Notes: a model not told the origin generated them from the sequence alone. A DNA stretch of 64,000 nucleotides from Acanthosepion lycidas (GCA_963932145.1 OZ010578.1:45805516-45869515); one strand, 5' to 3'. Shown: positions 52,833-63,724, numbered from the stretch's first letter. Numbers and translations: made by a program.

Positions 52833-53390
52833 TAAATTAAACAGTCTGAGAAGGCTGTCGATCCCCTTGCAAAGAATCAACGAGGCTTACTCCTGCACAA
52901 TCCCCTCTTCCCATCTCTTTGAAAAGAAAAAGAAACAAAAATGGCAGACTTGCCTCCTTTGCCAAATCTGAGAAAACAAAATTTATCCCTAAACTTTTCC
53001 AGCAAACCTAACACGACTACCTAAACCACAATACGAATTAAGAAAAGAAATCAGCCGCATCTTTTTCACCAAGTGATAAAAAAAAGCATCAGCTCAATAA
53101 TGTAATGTCAAAAGGTCTTGATATTCGTTAAATATGTAAATGACAAAGATCGGGAACACTTTGGACTTTCCGAATGCCAACTTTAACCGGTTAGAGTGTA
53201 CGGCAGATATTGTCTATCTACAAGGGCGATATTTTAGATCCATTAGTCTTAGCACTAAGCGCTTGAAGGACAGCTTTTATCTTTGAACCCTGAGTAAAAT
53301 GAACGCTGTCGCACGGTGCCCATTTTAAATGTCATTACTTTTCTTCATTCCATCGATATATTCATCTATCATTTGTGTTGTGAGCGCACA
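52831..53390. other. No gene seen
   Basis: Unrecognised sequence. Confidence 0.5.
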
Positions 53391-53394
53391 ACTG

Positions 53395-53615
53395 GCGACT
53401 GCTATCCAATTTCATTATGCATTGCACAGTGACATGAAAAAATGAATATTGGATATACGGTATATACCCGTGTATAAACCGATTTCTTGTATAGTGAGAC
53501 ACGTTATTTATTTTTATTTTATTTTTTTTTTTTGCATGAATTTTGACTCCTCCACATAAAATTACCTGTGTATAGTGCAATTGGTCACCGAAGAATGCAA
53601 GAGTTATAGTGCCGA
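53395..53615 (+). repeat. 205-bp direct repeat, first copy
   Basis: Nearly identical to 55497-55705: ATATACGGTATATACCCGTG, TATAAACCGATTTCTTGTAT, a T-run, then ATTGGTCACCGAAGAATGCA. Likely a DNA-transposon end family; class unknown. Confidence 0.8.
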
Positions 53616-53982
53616 CCCCTAGCGTGAAAAATAAAAACTCACACGATACTCTAGTATGATACTTGAGTAGGCGAATAAATCAATATCTCGCCCCCACAGA
53701 CAAATGTCTGAATCGATAAACTGAAGCATATTTTGTCCCTAGGGAGTTCAGTTCACTTTATGCTGTATAAATCTTTAAAAACAATCTTTTCACTGAGAGT
53801 GCCTCTCTTTCGATTGCAAAGGACTGGTCAAGGGTCAATGAAACAGATTATCATGATCATGTCCTTGACTATGTTCAGTTCAAGGAATCTACTAACCGGG
53901 TTTACAATGACACTAGCGTGAGTGTCCGCGATCGGAGTATCGCAAAGAGAAACTCGTTGGCGAACTTCATCGGTTTTGAGTA

Positions 53983-54284
53983 TAAGGTGGTCCAAAGGTC
54001 TTGTCACATCCCCCTACATAATATAATTTTCATTTTAAACGCTCTGTGGGGTATTATCAAAGAGAGAGTTTAACATGAACGATGCCAGAATACCCATCAG
54101 TTGAAGGACGCCGTTCAGAGAGCCTTTATAATAATCAACAAAATCGTAAAATATTACACAGGACATGGCGCCGCATAGTTTTGTGTCACGAAAATGCGGA
54201 TGTTCATACACTGATGTGTGACAGCGTCAATGAAAGTGAATATTACTTTTTGGTAAGGAGTGACAAGACTTTCGGACCACCTTG
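53983..54284. mobile_element. Mariner-type MITE (family M), uninterrupted copy
   Basis: 302 bp, TA on both sides. Right end complement CAAGGTGGTCCGAAAGTCTT; left end TAAGGTGGTCCAAAGGTCTT. Shares the inner CATAATATAATTTTC block with 38436-38795. Confidence 0.8.
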
Positions 54285-54804
54285 TAGATTGATACATACA
54301 ATGACAGCAGCTTTAGTGAACGTCAACATGAAGAGGTGTTCAGCCTCTTATCGATAGCCGTACAATAGGTATTTCTTGGATGGTGATCAGTTCTTTGACG
54401 GCAACGTGTGTCCTTGTCTTCTTCGTGGATCTTGGATGTCACAAAGGATAAAAACTCAGCCTCATTAAATTTATACACTCATTGATAGCAGGGAGCGATC
54501 CCACTTTTTCGGTAGACAGCCATTTTTTTTTTTTTTTTTTTGACTTCTTGTCAGGCAGTTTTAGCGGATCTGGCGAACGCAGTACTTATTTCAGAGATAG
54601 GTCGCACTAGAGAAAGCTCAGGTACTAGCAAGCTGGATGTGAATGCATTTCGGGATTTTATCAACATGCCTGATCCAGTCGATCAGTTAGAAATAAGCAA
54701 ACCCAAGAAGTAGTAGGGATTTTGACTAATAGGAGTGGCTCGCATTCAGTGTTGCGGGCACATCAGCCTTGTTGTACAGGGTGATTGAAAATTAACTATT
54801 TTAT

Positions 54805-55027
54805 GTATGAGCAGCCAACCAGGATTCCTGACTTAACACTGACTTTTCTTTGGGGTTGGTTAAAGGAGCAAGTCTACTATACCAAACCAAGTCTTTGGAA
54901 GAACTTGAATGGGGCAAATACAAGAAGTTATGTCTTCCATACTACAAGTGTTCCTGGTGAAATCAGTTGACAATTCCTGGGCGGTTCGAGAAGCTGGTAG
55001 CAAAATCTGGTGCTACATCGAATTTTA
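54805..55027 (+). pseudogene. Transposase C-terminal fragment
   Basis: Encodes PTRIPDLTLTFLWGWLKEQV then YYTKPSL, the SPDLTPxDFFLWGxLKExVY-xTKP block around the last catalytic Asp, which is lost here. The tail GRFEKLVAKSGATSNFK is in another frame. About 70 residues of a roughly 340-residue protein. Confidence 0.65.
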
Positions 55028-55088
55028 AATAAAACCTCGTGTTAAACGCTTTCCTCTCATAACTTTCTTATAATTTATTTATTAACTA

Positions 55089-55235
55089 CAGTGTAACCCG
55101 GATATAAGAGAGTTGTCGGGACCGGAGTAGTAGTAACTTATATCCGAGTTTCTCTTATATCCGGGTTTGGTCTATTATATATACATTAACACTAATTTGG
55201 GACCAGATAAAATCTCTTATATCCGGGTTACACTG
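55089..55235. mobile_element. Pogo/Tigger-type MITE
   Basis: 147 bp with ends CAGTGTAACCCGGATATAAG and complement, TA on both sides (55087-55088, 55236-55237). Same family as 38639-38771; inserted in the transposon above. Confidence 0.85.
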
Positions 55236-55496
55236 TATAACTTTTATAAGTATTTTAAAATGGGCAGTTACTTTTCAGTCACCCTATAGTTGATGCGGGG
55301 CTGTTAACATGAAGTTTACGTTCGATAGTTAAGCTTATGAACCGTATAAACTATGTTACATACAGTTAAGAATTTTAGCCAAGGCTGTTTGAACAGACTT
55401 GTGGTGTCATGGATAAGACTATCCATGACAACCTTCATTTTTAGATGATCAGAGAAAAAAAATGGCAGTCAAGTCGCGTTCATAAATTTTAATATA

Positions 55497-55705
55497 GCCA
55501 ATTTCATTATACATTGCACAGGGGCATGAAGAAATGAATATTGGATATACGGTATATACCCGTGTATAAACCGATTTCTTGTATAGTGCGACACGTTATT
55601 TTTATTTATTTATTTTTTTTTTTTGCATGAATTTTAACTCCTCCATATTAAATTACCTGTGTATAGTGCAATTGGTCACCGAAGAATGCAAGAGTTATAG
55701 TGCGA
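55497..55705 (+). repeat. 205-bp direct repeat, second copy
   Basis: Pair of 53395-53615. Lies inside the interrupted Tx1 remnant. Confidence 0.8.
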
Positions 55706-56472
55706 ACCGTGTGGGGGGTTATTTTACTGCTGTTCACGCGTAAACCTAGATAAGACTACGATGACTGACTACTGGAAATTCAATACATTGTTGCTCTATG
55801 GGGAAAATTTCCGAGACCAATGTCTAACGCTACAGCAGAAATCAACGGGGGCTGTAGTTGGGAATAAGAGGCGGGATAATTTCAAATCTGCCATTAGGTC
55901 GTTTACTGCCGCTTTAGTAGTCAGCACAATTTAGATTACCAGCGAAAACGGCGTGAAACTATAATAGAAAGAGTTATAAGAATCAGGAGAAGAAATAGCC
56001 ATAGCTAGGTTCGAACTGTCGTCCTTGATTAGCAAAGAGAAAGCTCTGTTAAGACTAAGTTAAAAAAGATTGTCCTCCAAGGTGATAAATACGACCATTG
56101 AGACGAACTTTGGAACGCAACAAATCGTATAACTGTAGTCACATTGCCAGACGGATGACGTGTCTATAAATGAAGGTATCTGCAAAGCTATTCACTAGAG
56201 AGCCTGGTCTAAACTCCACCCGCAAAAAAAAAAAAAAAAAAAAACGGAAATCTTAAAAATGCTGAAATTTGTCACATAGATAATGTACTCGAGATTGTCG
56301 CTCCTATTCGTCCCTTTATTAACGCTGATCTTTAATCAATAGATGAAGAATGAAAATATATGTAGTCCGTCAGAGTTGTGGTTAAGTTGCTCCATGAAGA
56401 TAAATAGTGGAGGTAGGATTAATAATTTGCTTTCTTTAACTATATTAAATGCACTTATACATATAAGGAGAG

Positions 56473-56715
56473 CAGCTTTAGTGAACGTCAACATGAAGAG
56501 GTGTTCAGCCTCTTATCGATAGCCGTACAATAGGTATTTCTTGGATGGTGATCAGTTCTTTGACGGCAACGTGTGTCCTAGTCTTCGTGTATCCTGGATG
56601 TTACAAAGGATAAAAACTCAGCCTCATTAGATTTATACACTCAATGATAGCAGGGAGCGATCCCACTTTTTCGGTAGACAGAGCCATTTTTTTTTTGACT
56701 TCTTGGCAGGCAGTT
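56473..56715 (+). repeat. Duplicate of the decayed Tx1 segment 54305-54560
   Basis: AGCAGCTTTAGTGAACGTCA through TTTTTCGGTAGACAG is almost identical to 54308-54525, although both are strongly diverged from intact Tx1. The duplication therefore happened after decay. Confidence 0.8.
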
Positions 56716-56719
56716 TTAG

Positions 56720-57221
56720 CCATGGTCTTAATTTATATCTCTTGGACGTCTCTCTCTCCAGCATCGAAAATACTATCCTTCAACATAGCATTCGCTGGGT
56801 GGGACACGTGTCCAGAATGCGTCTCACTAGATTCCCCACGTAGCATTTATTTTATTTTTTTTTTTTTTTATTTAGAGAGAGAAGTCGCCAGCGGCAAGAG
56901 ACTACGCGAAGACAAAACGATAATTCAAGGATCAGTTGAAGACATCCCTGACACGGACCAACATCGACCCGAGCTCTGAGAAACCATTGCTGTAAATCTG
57001 CATTCCTGGCGTAGGACAATCCTGGTGGAACGGGGGTGGGGAGGCGATATTTTAGAGTTCAAAAGTCAACATGCAGAGAATCTGCGACGTACTGTCTGGA
57101 GAGACCGACATGTCTCACGGCGTCCACCGCCCACTCTCTTGTGACTCCTGCTTACCCCTCTTCAGGAGCAGGCAAGGCCTTCACAGCTATCTCCGCTGCC
57201 ATCACCACCACGGTTAAACAA
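56720..57221 (+). pseudogene. LINE C-terminal region with zinc finger
   Basis: Encodes SSIENTILQHSIRWVGHVSR, then EREVASGKRLREDK and SWRRTIL. These follow the IxxxLRWxGHVxRM, GKRxRGRP and WR blocks at the end of jockey/RTE-like LINEs. At 57140-57205 CDSCLPLFRSRQGLHSYLRC resembles the terminal C2H2 finger, with the first His replaced by Tyr. Frameshifted, no RT domain. Confidence 0.65.
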
Positions 57222-58090
57222 GATGTCTAACGAAGCCGTGAACATGGGCGCACAACGAAGAGATCAGTCGAAGTTCCGATCGATACATTCGCGCGGTCAA
57301 AAACCCAGAAGGGTGGACTTTGATATCGACTGACGATATGTGCGAGGAGTTTCGGCGGCATTTCAAGAGGCTGTTTAAGAAGGAGCCTAGTCTCAGTGGC
57401 GATGAGTTTCGCAGCAATTTGGATGACTTTCCTCGGCTTTCGCCGACGGAAGCGCCTAGCTGTGAGGGTGAGATCACAGGGCGAAGTCTACTTGGCATTG
57501 AAGAGGGTCGGCAGTGGCAAGTCTCAAGATCTTTGTTTACGCTATGAATTGTACTTGAGGCTGTCGCACATCTTTGTCCCGATTTTGACAATCCCCGGCA
57601 TTGTCTTTATGATCCAGGTTGAGATTCCCAACCTCCCCAGTTTGTTTTTGGTCCCCCTTTTTCATCTGGGCTGGGTCAAACTGCCCCCCACACACACATT
57701 CCATTATTAATTGCTCTGCTTGATTCTGCCTATCGGCAGAATACAGCGGCTACTGATTATTTTGAGGGGTGAACGTATCTTACATCTGTTTCGTTTTAAA
57801 TGTGGTTAGTTTACGGGGTTCATTCTCTCCCCCTCATTTCATGAAATTTTTATATATTTTTCTATTTAAACATTGAGATTTTTATATTATGGTGTGTTTT
57901 GGAGGTTTCCCCTGTGAATATGTGGTATATGTAGGATTGAATGGTGATGGAGGAGTTCTGGTAAACGGATAAATTGTATCGGATGAATGGGTCGGGATCG
58001 CTATTAACTAGCATTAGGATAGTTACCGAAAACCAGCCTCCCCCACCACCATCGGCCTTGTGCCAAAATTGTGTTTTATACAATAATATA
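57222..58090 (+). mobile_element. Tx1-like LINE, copy E (copy-1 subfamily)
   Basis: Begins in ORF2 at NEAVNMGAQRR (matches SEATNMAAELR in copy A), runs to VFVPIL, then jumps directly to the 3' UTR near 57585. The UTR shares GATCCAG-TTGAGATTCCCAA with copy 1 and ends CGGCCTTGTGCC then ACAATAATA. Confidence 0.8.
57226..57585 (+). pseudogene. Tx1 copy E, ORF2 linker fragment
   Basis: Encodes STDDMCEEFRRHFKRLFKKE, PSLSGDEFRSNLDDFPRLSP and EAPSCEGEITG, then, frameshifted, LALKRVGSGKSQDL and YLRLSHIFVPIL. Corresponds to the region between endonuclease and RT of copies A and B but from a different subfamily. All RT catalytic blocks are deleted. Confidence 0.75.
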
Positions 58091-58444
58091 CTTTTTCTGC
58101 ATCTGTTCACTTATCGGATTCTATATTAGTTTGAGATTGGCCGAGTAGAATGGAGTTTCTCTCCTAGAGTCCTTGCCTGGAGTATCTATGCTCAAAGGTG
58201 ACATTACAGTTATTTAAGTACTGGATAGTTTTCGATTTAAATACTTTTCTATTTGATATTGTTAGAATGTGTGCGATGTTGTACGAGTGTTTGCTACAAT
58301 AAATACATTAAGTCCTTTTTTCGACTAGTTATTTTATTTCTTCCGTGATTAGTATAAGGCTAATAATACTTCCTCATTGTCTTAAGTTTCTTTTAAATCG
58401 TTTTTATAATTTAATTATGAATGGGATTTTTTTTTTACTCGTTA

Positions 58445-58672
58445 TCAAGCCCCACCACAAATAAATTGTACCATGGAACTAATTAAGAATTCATCGCGTT
58501 GTAGGGAGACCACAGTTGTTTTCCCTTCGGTTGAGCTCATGGAAGTTTTGGCCCCTTTAGAGAGTGGAACTCTTGTCCTTTTTTGTCTTTGCTTCCGTTT
58601 TTTGGAGGAACGGCCTCTACCTTCCTGACCACCAGGCTGTCCACACACGTGGAAACTTGTCAACATGTGCAT
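58445..58672 (-). other. Small basic ORF, unknown
   Basis: 75 codons from an ATG just behind a splice-acceptor-like TTTTCTATTTCGCTAG. Contains GRSSKKRKQRQKRTRVPL, a nuclear-localisation-like basic cluster. No family recognised. It could be an exon, a LINE ORF1 piece or chance. Confidence 0.2.
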
Positions 58673-58679
58673 GACCTAG

Positions 58680-59120
58680 CGAAATAGAAAAAGGCATTTT
58701 CATTCACTTATCTGCGGGCGATCAAAGGCCATATAGATGGTATGTTATTTTTTTTCTCGTTCTGTAAACCTCCTCGTTCCTTTGGGACAATATGAACAAT
58801 CATTTGTTTTGGGACATATGTAGATCTTTTTAAATATATGTACGCGCGTTGTTTGCCTTATTAAATGTTTTGTTTGTTACGCCCACGCATTTCGTCTTTA
58901 TTCGTATTCAGTGTTAGTGTATCAATGGCTACACTAATGCTAATATTAGTATCGGTGTGCTACTGGAAGGCTAAAATATGTTGTTCTTCCTAACACAAAA
59001 TAGTCAGTAAACTGTGTGTGGCAGATACCACCATACTAATAGCGTAATTACAGTATTATTCTATGTATGGTAGGAATTAGAAGTGTAAATGCGAAATGTT
59101 GGTTCTCGGAACAATATCAT
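58680..59120. other. No gene seen
   Basis: Unrecognised sequence. Confidence 0.5.
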
Positions 59121-59124
59121 ATCT

Positions 59125-59288
59125 ATACCTTTTTAACTTCAAAATGATAATCAACTTCAAAATTGACTTATTTTCAAGTAAATCAACCAACTCCACAAAA
59201 TGGACCAACCAACTCCCATTTTGGAGTTGATTCATTTTTATTTTTTTTTACCTGAAAATAAGTCCATTTTGAAGTTGAAAAGGTATAA
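59125..59288. mobile_element. Palindromic MITE
   Basis: TACCTTTTTAACTTCAAAAT at the left and complement of ATTTTGAAGTTGAAAAGGTA at the right, pairing over about 55 bp, with an inner CCAACTCCACAAAATGG / CCATTTTGGAGTTGA pair. Confidence 0.8.
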
Positions 59289-59299
59289 TTTGGTTAAAA

Positions 59300-59370
59300 G
59301 ATACATAGTTGATCGGCCATCCCCATTTTAAGGATTATGCCAGGTTTTGTATTTGGTTAATGCAAAATAT
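59300..59370 (+). repeat. Possible Tx1 3' end
   Basis: CGGCCATCCCCATTTTAAGG then ATTATGCCAGGTTTTGTAT resembles the last 60 bases of the Tx1 UTR, without a clear AATAAATATT end. Confidence 0.4.
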
Positions 59371-59454
59371 TTATGTATTTAAAATTAAGTATTTTAAGTG
59401 TTGTGTTGCAAGGAAACACAGCGACTGACATCCCGTGAGAGTTTGTGATTTGTC

Positions 59455-59592
59455 AGTTGTAACCAAATCGATATTTGATCAGTATCGATTGGGTCGCCGT
59501 GGATAATGGGTATGAGATTTCAAGGACCGAAAACCCTTATGAGCTACGGCTTACAATAGCACTGACGAGTTGTACCAGTGCATCGAAACCAC
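59455..59592 (+). repeat. Dispersed repeat Z, copy 2
   Basis: Same block order as 8285-8415. Confidence 0.6.
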
Positions 59593-59789
59593 GTATTTCC
59601 CAAAAAAATTATTATTGATGACGATTTAAGATTAAGTCGGCCTCACCTTCTACATGTTCTGGTGGCAGGAAATTTTAAAACAAAGTCAGTCATTCGTACT
59701 AACAGCAGTCTACAAATATATCTTGCTAACTACACCCCGCTATGGCATGTACCTAGATTTTCGAGGTTTGTTTTATGGTATATCAATCT

Positions 59790-59925
59790 CGATCGTTTAT
59801 TTAATGCCAAGATTTTTTATTGTTGGTAATATTTTATTTTCAAAATTTGCTAGTAATTGGGTTTTCTTAAAAAAAAAAAAAAAATAAATAAAAAATGTAT
59901 TGCTGGTATTTTTTTTTTTTCCAAA
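59790..59925 (+). repeat. ATTTAATGCC block with TATTGTTGGTAAT units
   Basis: TTTAATGCCAAGATTTTTTA, TTGTTGGTAATATTTTA and TATTGCTGGTATT units, separated by A- and T-runs; precedes repeat Y. Confidence 0.6.
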
Positions 59926-59959
59926 ATCTATTGTATTAAAAGCTTTTTAATGCTTTCAT

Positions 59960-60160
59960 AGTGTTTTGACCCCGGTTTAGGGGTTAACTAATTGCCCATA
60001 AATGGGCCCCAAATAGGTGGTAGCACCGCGGGTCAGAGTGGACCTGGGAATACCTGCAATTAAGAGGTGGTCCACGCTTCTCAAAACCTGATCAGAGGCC
60101 CTAATGTTGGATGTAAGTTTATAGTCATATCCAAAACGGATATGGGGCTGGTATTTCGCC
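59960..60160 (+). repeat. Dispersed repeat family Y, copy 2
   Basis: GCAATTAAGAGGTGGTCCAC, CAAAACCTGATCAGAGGCCC and GTTTATAGTCATA blocks. Confidence 0.7.
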
Positions 60161-61120
60161 TACCGCCACCATATCTACGAATACACAAAATAAAACGAAC
60201 ACAATCGATCAGCAATAATGAATCTTCCAAGTCATATTCTTATTCAGATCATACAAAAATGTTAAGTTCGACATGTCGGACAAAGTTACTATAGAACTTC
60301 AGACAGAATGTACAGAAGCACCGATTGCGTAGATTCTTCGCGTTGCAGTTTATCTGTGCATCTTAAAAATACGGAATAAAAGTTTTGTTTGTTTTTTTGT
60401 TTTGTTTTTATTTCCCTTTACATGTTGAGATAAGATATTTTGAGACAAAGCCTGTTCATAATAGTAGTCCCTTTATTATAAATAAGGGAAGCATAATGTG
60501 AAAATTGGTTATGGTAAGGAGAAAACCCTTTTGGGATTACGGATCCGTACTCGACAGATAATTTCTAGTGTTGCCGGTAGTTCTGTCATGGTTTTACAGG
60601 AGAAAATATTAGAATGCATGTAATTGAAAGAAAGGGAGATAACTCGTTCAATTTAAGACTACTTACGCCACCCACAATATAAACATGCTAGTAGTTTTCC
60701 TTCATTGACGATACGCCTAAACAAGGAAGACGAAATCGAATTCAAAGCCAGTAACGGAGTTTAAACAATCTCTTAAATATGGATCAGATAAACAGTTATT
60801 TCTGACTAACAAATTGGCTATTTATAATAGAGCCATGATATTACTAACACGAACGATCATTCCTGATCCTCTGACAATGATATTTCTTTTCTGCCACCAG
60901 ATACATCGTTAGCACAGAAAATTATTCAATTTTATCAAGGAAGTAACAGTAAAAACAGTGGGCAACGATAAGAAAAGCCGAAGACCAGAGTTTTCAAAAA
61001 CAGGGTGTAAAAAAAAAAAAAAAAAAAATTTCATGACGCATTGCTTCAGTTCTCAAGCATCGTTATGGAATGAGTCAGTGACCATTTCAAAGAGGAGTTT
61101 TGAATGGCTGCCACAGGGCC
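60161..61120. other. No gene seen
   Basis: Unrecognised sequence with one A-run (61009-61027). Confidence 0.5.
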
Positions 61121-61159
61121 AGTGTAGTTGCGTCGTACCTCCGCAATGTTCAGTTGTTT

Positions 61160-61291
61160 GTTTACCCAACAGAATGTCGAGTCCTCAGCAAAAGGTCTTC
61201 TGCATTATAGAGTTCGCGAAAACAAATGGTTGTCACGCTGCAGCGTGCTTTTCGAAAGCAATTTGACATTAATCCACCCTCTCCTAAGAAC

Positions 61292-61354
<63 letters not shown>

Positions 61355-61680
61355 TCCAGGACAACCACGAGTTTAGGGAGGAACAAGTGGCGAGAATCCG
61401 TGCTGAGCTTGAGGGGTGTCCACTGAAGTACACGAATCGAGCTAGCGATCTCCGAATCCACTATCTGGCGTGTGCTAAGACGTTTACACTTGAAACCTTA
61501 CAAACTACACTTCGTTCAAGCACTTACCAAGACCTTGCCCTTTGTGCTTGGCCTGCAAGATCCCCAGACCTTACAGTGTGTGACTTTTCTTGTCGGGATA
61601 AGTAAAAGGTCGCGTTTATGTCCCACCGCCACCCTCTAACCTTGATGACCTTAAACCTCGAAAAACAACAACGATCAACT
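61160..61680 (+). pseudogene. IS630/mariner-like transposase interrupted by a microsatellite
   Basis: Starts with MSSPQQKVFCIIEFAKTNGC (family MSSxQQKAFCVLEFAKT), then degrades into an (AT)n tract at 61295-61343. After it, SPGQPRV and EEQVARIRAELEGCPLKYTN resume the GKSPGRPRVSEE-VxRIR region, then NRASDLRIHY. An internal deletion leads to CAWPARSPDLTVCDF around the last catalytic Asp and VYVPPPPSNLDDLK. Missing parts and frame changes mean no activity. TIRs were not identified. Confidence 0.75.
61295..61353. repeat. (AT)n(GA)n microsatellite inside transposase
   Basis: About 48 bases AT then GA; it occupies the place of the helix-turn-helix linker codons and preserves an open frame (IYIYIY). 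Confidence 0.95.
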
Positions 61681-61767
61681 CCGTGAATCGTGATACGCGT
61701 CTAGTTTGGCAGGAAATAAAAGTTAATTACAAGTTGAATTCTTCTGACTTGGCTGGAGTTTTCTATT

Positions 61768-61885
61768 GCTTTTCCTTATTGAAATATTGCGTAAGGAAAT
61801 AGGTTCATTTTATTAACCCTAGATATTGTCGCTTAGGACATGACAATTCAAGAGAGCAGAATAAATGTAGAAATTAAAACCTTAC
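61768..61885 (+). repeat. 115-bp direct repeat, first copy
   Basis: TTGCTTTTCCTTATTGAAAT through GACAATTCAAGAGAGCAGAA recurs at 62393-62515. Confidence 0.75.
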
Positions 61886-61959
61886 ACATCGAATAACAAC
61901 ATGATCGACGAGCGAGAGAAATTCTATCGAATTGACTGGTTTTACGACATATCAAACTC

Positions 61960-62145
61960 ATTTGGTTATTTAATACCGACGAGATTTTTATTGCTGGTAG
62001 TATCCCCCCTCCCACCTCAAAAAAAGTGTATTGTTGGTAATGTTTTTTCCAAAAAGGTATTACTGGTAATGTATTGCTAACCAGTTTTTCTTCAAAAAAT
62101 ATATTGCTGGTAATAATTTTACCAAACAAAAATATTGCTGGTATT
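61960..62145 (+). repeat. ATTTAATACCG block with TATTGCTGGTAAT units
   Basis: GGTTATTTAATACCGACGAG, then at least five TATTGYTGGTAAT-type units; precedes repeat Y. Confidence 0.65.
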
Positions 62146-62159
62146 AAACATTTTTGTAC

Positions 62160-62345
62160 TTTTATAGTGTTTTGATCCCTTTTGAGAGTTTATTTGCCCA
62201 TGGCTGGTCCCGCAACAGGTGCTACCAACTCTGGTTAGTGTGGACCTGGAAACATCAGCAATTAAGAGGTGGTTCCACGCTCCTCAAAACCTCCTGATCA
62301 GAGGCCTGGATGTCGGACGTAGTTTATCATCATACCCAAGACCGT
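62160..62345 (+). repeat. Dispersed repeat family Y, copy 3
   Basis: CCCATGGCTGGTCCCGCAAC, AGGTGCTACCAACTC, GCAATTAAGAGGTGGTTCCA and CTCCTGATCAGAGGCCTGGA. Confidence 0.75.
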
Positions 62346-62392
62346 ATCGAATTAGATGATGCCCGTGCTCCGGGTGGTGGCCACATTGAACA

Positions 62393-62515
62393 TTGCTTTT
62401 CCTTATTAAAATATTGCGTAATGAAATCGGTTCATTTTTAATAACCCTGTATATTGTCTTTTAGTTCATGACAATTCAATAAAGCAGAACAAGTGGAGAA
62501 ATGAAACTGAAGCAT
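62393..62515 (+). repeat. 115-bp direct repeat, second copy
   Basis: Pair of 61768-61885; the pair flanks the ATTTAATACCG/TATTGCTGGTAAT/Y block. Confidence 0.75.
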
Positions 62516-63037
62516 GTCAACCAGAACTTCTAACGGCAACGTTTGAGAGTGAGAGGGAGACACACACACAACTAGAACATTTTCCGGTCCCAAAACTATT
62601 CGATTAGGTTAAAAAGTCAGTTTGATGCTTAACCACCGCCACATTTTTTACATATTGCAATCTCTTCTAGAATACATTTTCGAATCCATAAAATAATAGA
62701 AAGCAATAATTCAAGCAATTAAACACCTTATAAAAGGTCACAGGTTCTAGGAAACAGATTTGAATTTTCCTAAACCAGACAAGATTTCTTTGCAACTGTT
62801 CTGGAATGTTTACTGTAATAATGCCAGACGATCCAGACATTTTTGTTAAAAGAAATATTAGAAAGGAGAGAACCAATTCGGAAAGTCAGAAAAGGCCACA
62901 AAAATAAGTATTTGAAGCAATATACAAGAAACGGTAAGATCTCTAATTTCAGATGTGACAGAGTTCGTCCAGAATGGAGTGGACTATCGAAATGAGAACA
63001 GACTGTCAGAAAGCGTAAAAAGATTGTCAGATCCAGA

Positions 63038-63073
<36 letters not shown>

Positions 63074-63720
63074 ACATTCATGCCCCATCCAAACGGTGAT
63101 TTTACTCAAAGCACAAGTTTACTAGTATAGGATATTGTAAACCCACCCACACACCGAGGACAGTTTGGCCTTGATAAGAGATTCTAAACCTTTTATCTTT
63201 CTTTTCTAAAAGAACGTTTTGTGTGAAATGCTTCCGCCAGCGTCGGAAGACTACAATCGTGTATGGGGTTCCTGGATGCGTGTTGAAAGGACAGTCTCTA
63301 GTTACTTTCTATTTGTGGAATACGAGGGTAGGGAGAGAAGACCGATATGTTGGCACGGTCGATGAAGTTGCATAAGGAATAAGCACCCCCACCCCCCAAG
63401 GCTTCCACTTCAAGCGTGGAAAATGACGTTAATAGACCTGCCTACCACATCGACTGGAAAAAAAAAGCGGTCGGCTGAAAGGACAGAACGTCGTGACAAT
63501 CTAGTTACATGTTTGATAGTGTCAGGAAGATGTAGGCAGAGTCATCTTGATGACTTAAAACTCGGACTGGAATACCTTACGTAATATGCGAAGCGCCAGC
63601 TACGTCAGTCCGGAGAAATAAAGGATAAGAGCCATTTTAAGACATGGGTAAGCTGGGCAATTGTCAGAGGCCACAGAATTCTTGGAGGTTCCCCATACAG
63701 ACAAGTTTTGACCACATTTT
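62516..63720. other. No gene seen
   Basis: Unrecognised sequence with a 28-base A-run at 63041-63068, possibly an unrecognised retroposon tail. Confidence 0.5.
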
Positions 63721-63724
63721 GGGG

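Larger units (their letters stand above)
54777..55286 (+). mobile_element. Tc1/mariner-type transposon nested in Tx1 remnant
   Basis: Left end CAGGGTGATTGAAAATTAAC; right end complement TAGGGTGACTGAAAAGTAAC; TA duplicated on both sides (54775-54776, 55287-55288). 510 bp including a second nested MITE. Confidence 0.8.
54303..56466 (+). pseudogene. Old Tx1-like ORF2 remnant with nested elements
   Basis: Heavily decayed ORF2 homologous to copy A. 54340-54776 covers the endonuclease (LDVTKDK-like block, FRDFINMPDPVDQ-like near 54650, and the ASYLDRV region as SALLYRV). 55289-55315 has the VDVGLL equivalent. 55725-56150 covers the post-endonuclease linker (YWKFN, SSLI, VTLPDG). 56285-56466 covers VPLLTLIFNQ and the KLL block. 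Interrupted by a 510-bp DNA transposon and by a second insertion at about 55320-55720. No catalytic function possible. Confidence 0.75.

Noticed and set aside
54082-54357. 91-codon frame with an HENADVH-like motif as a transposase remnant
   Set aside because: Motif is too short and the frame runs across the right end of a MITE into LINE remains.
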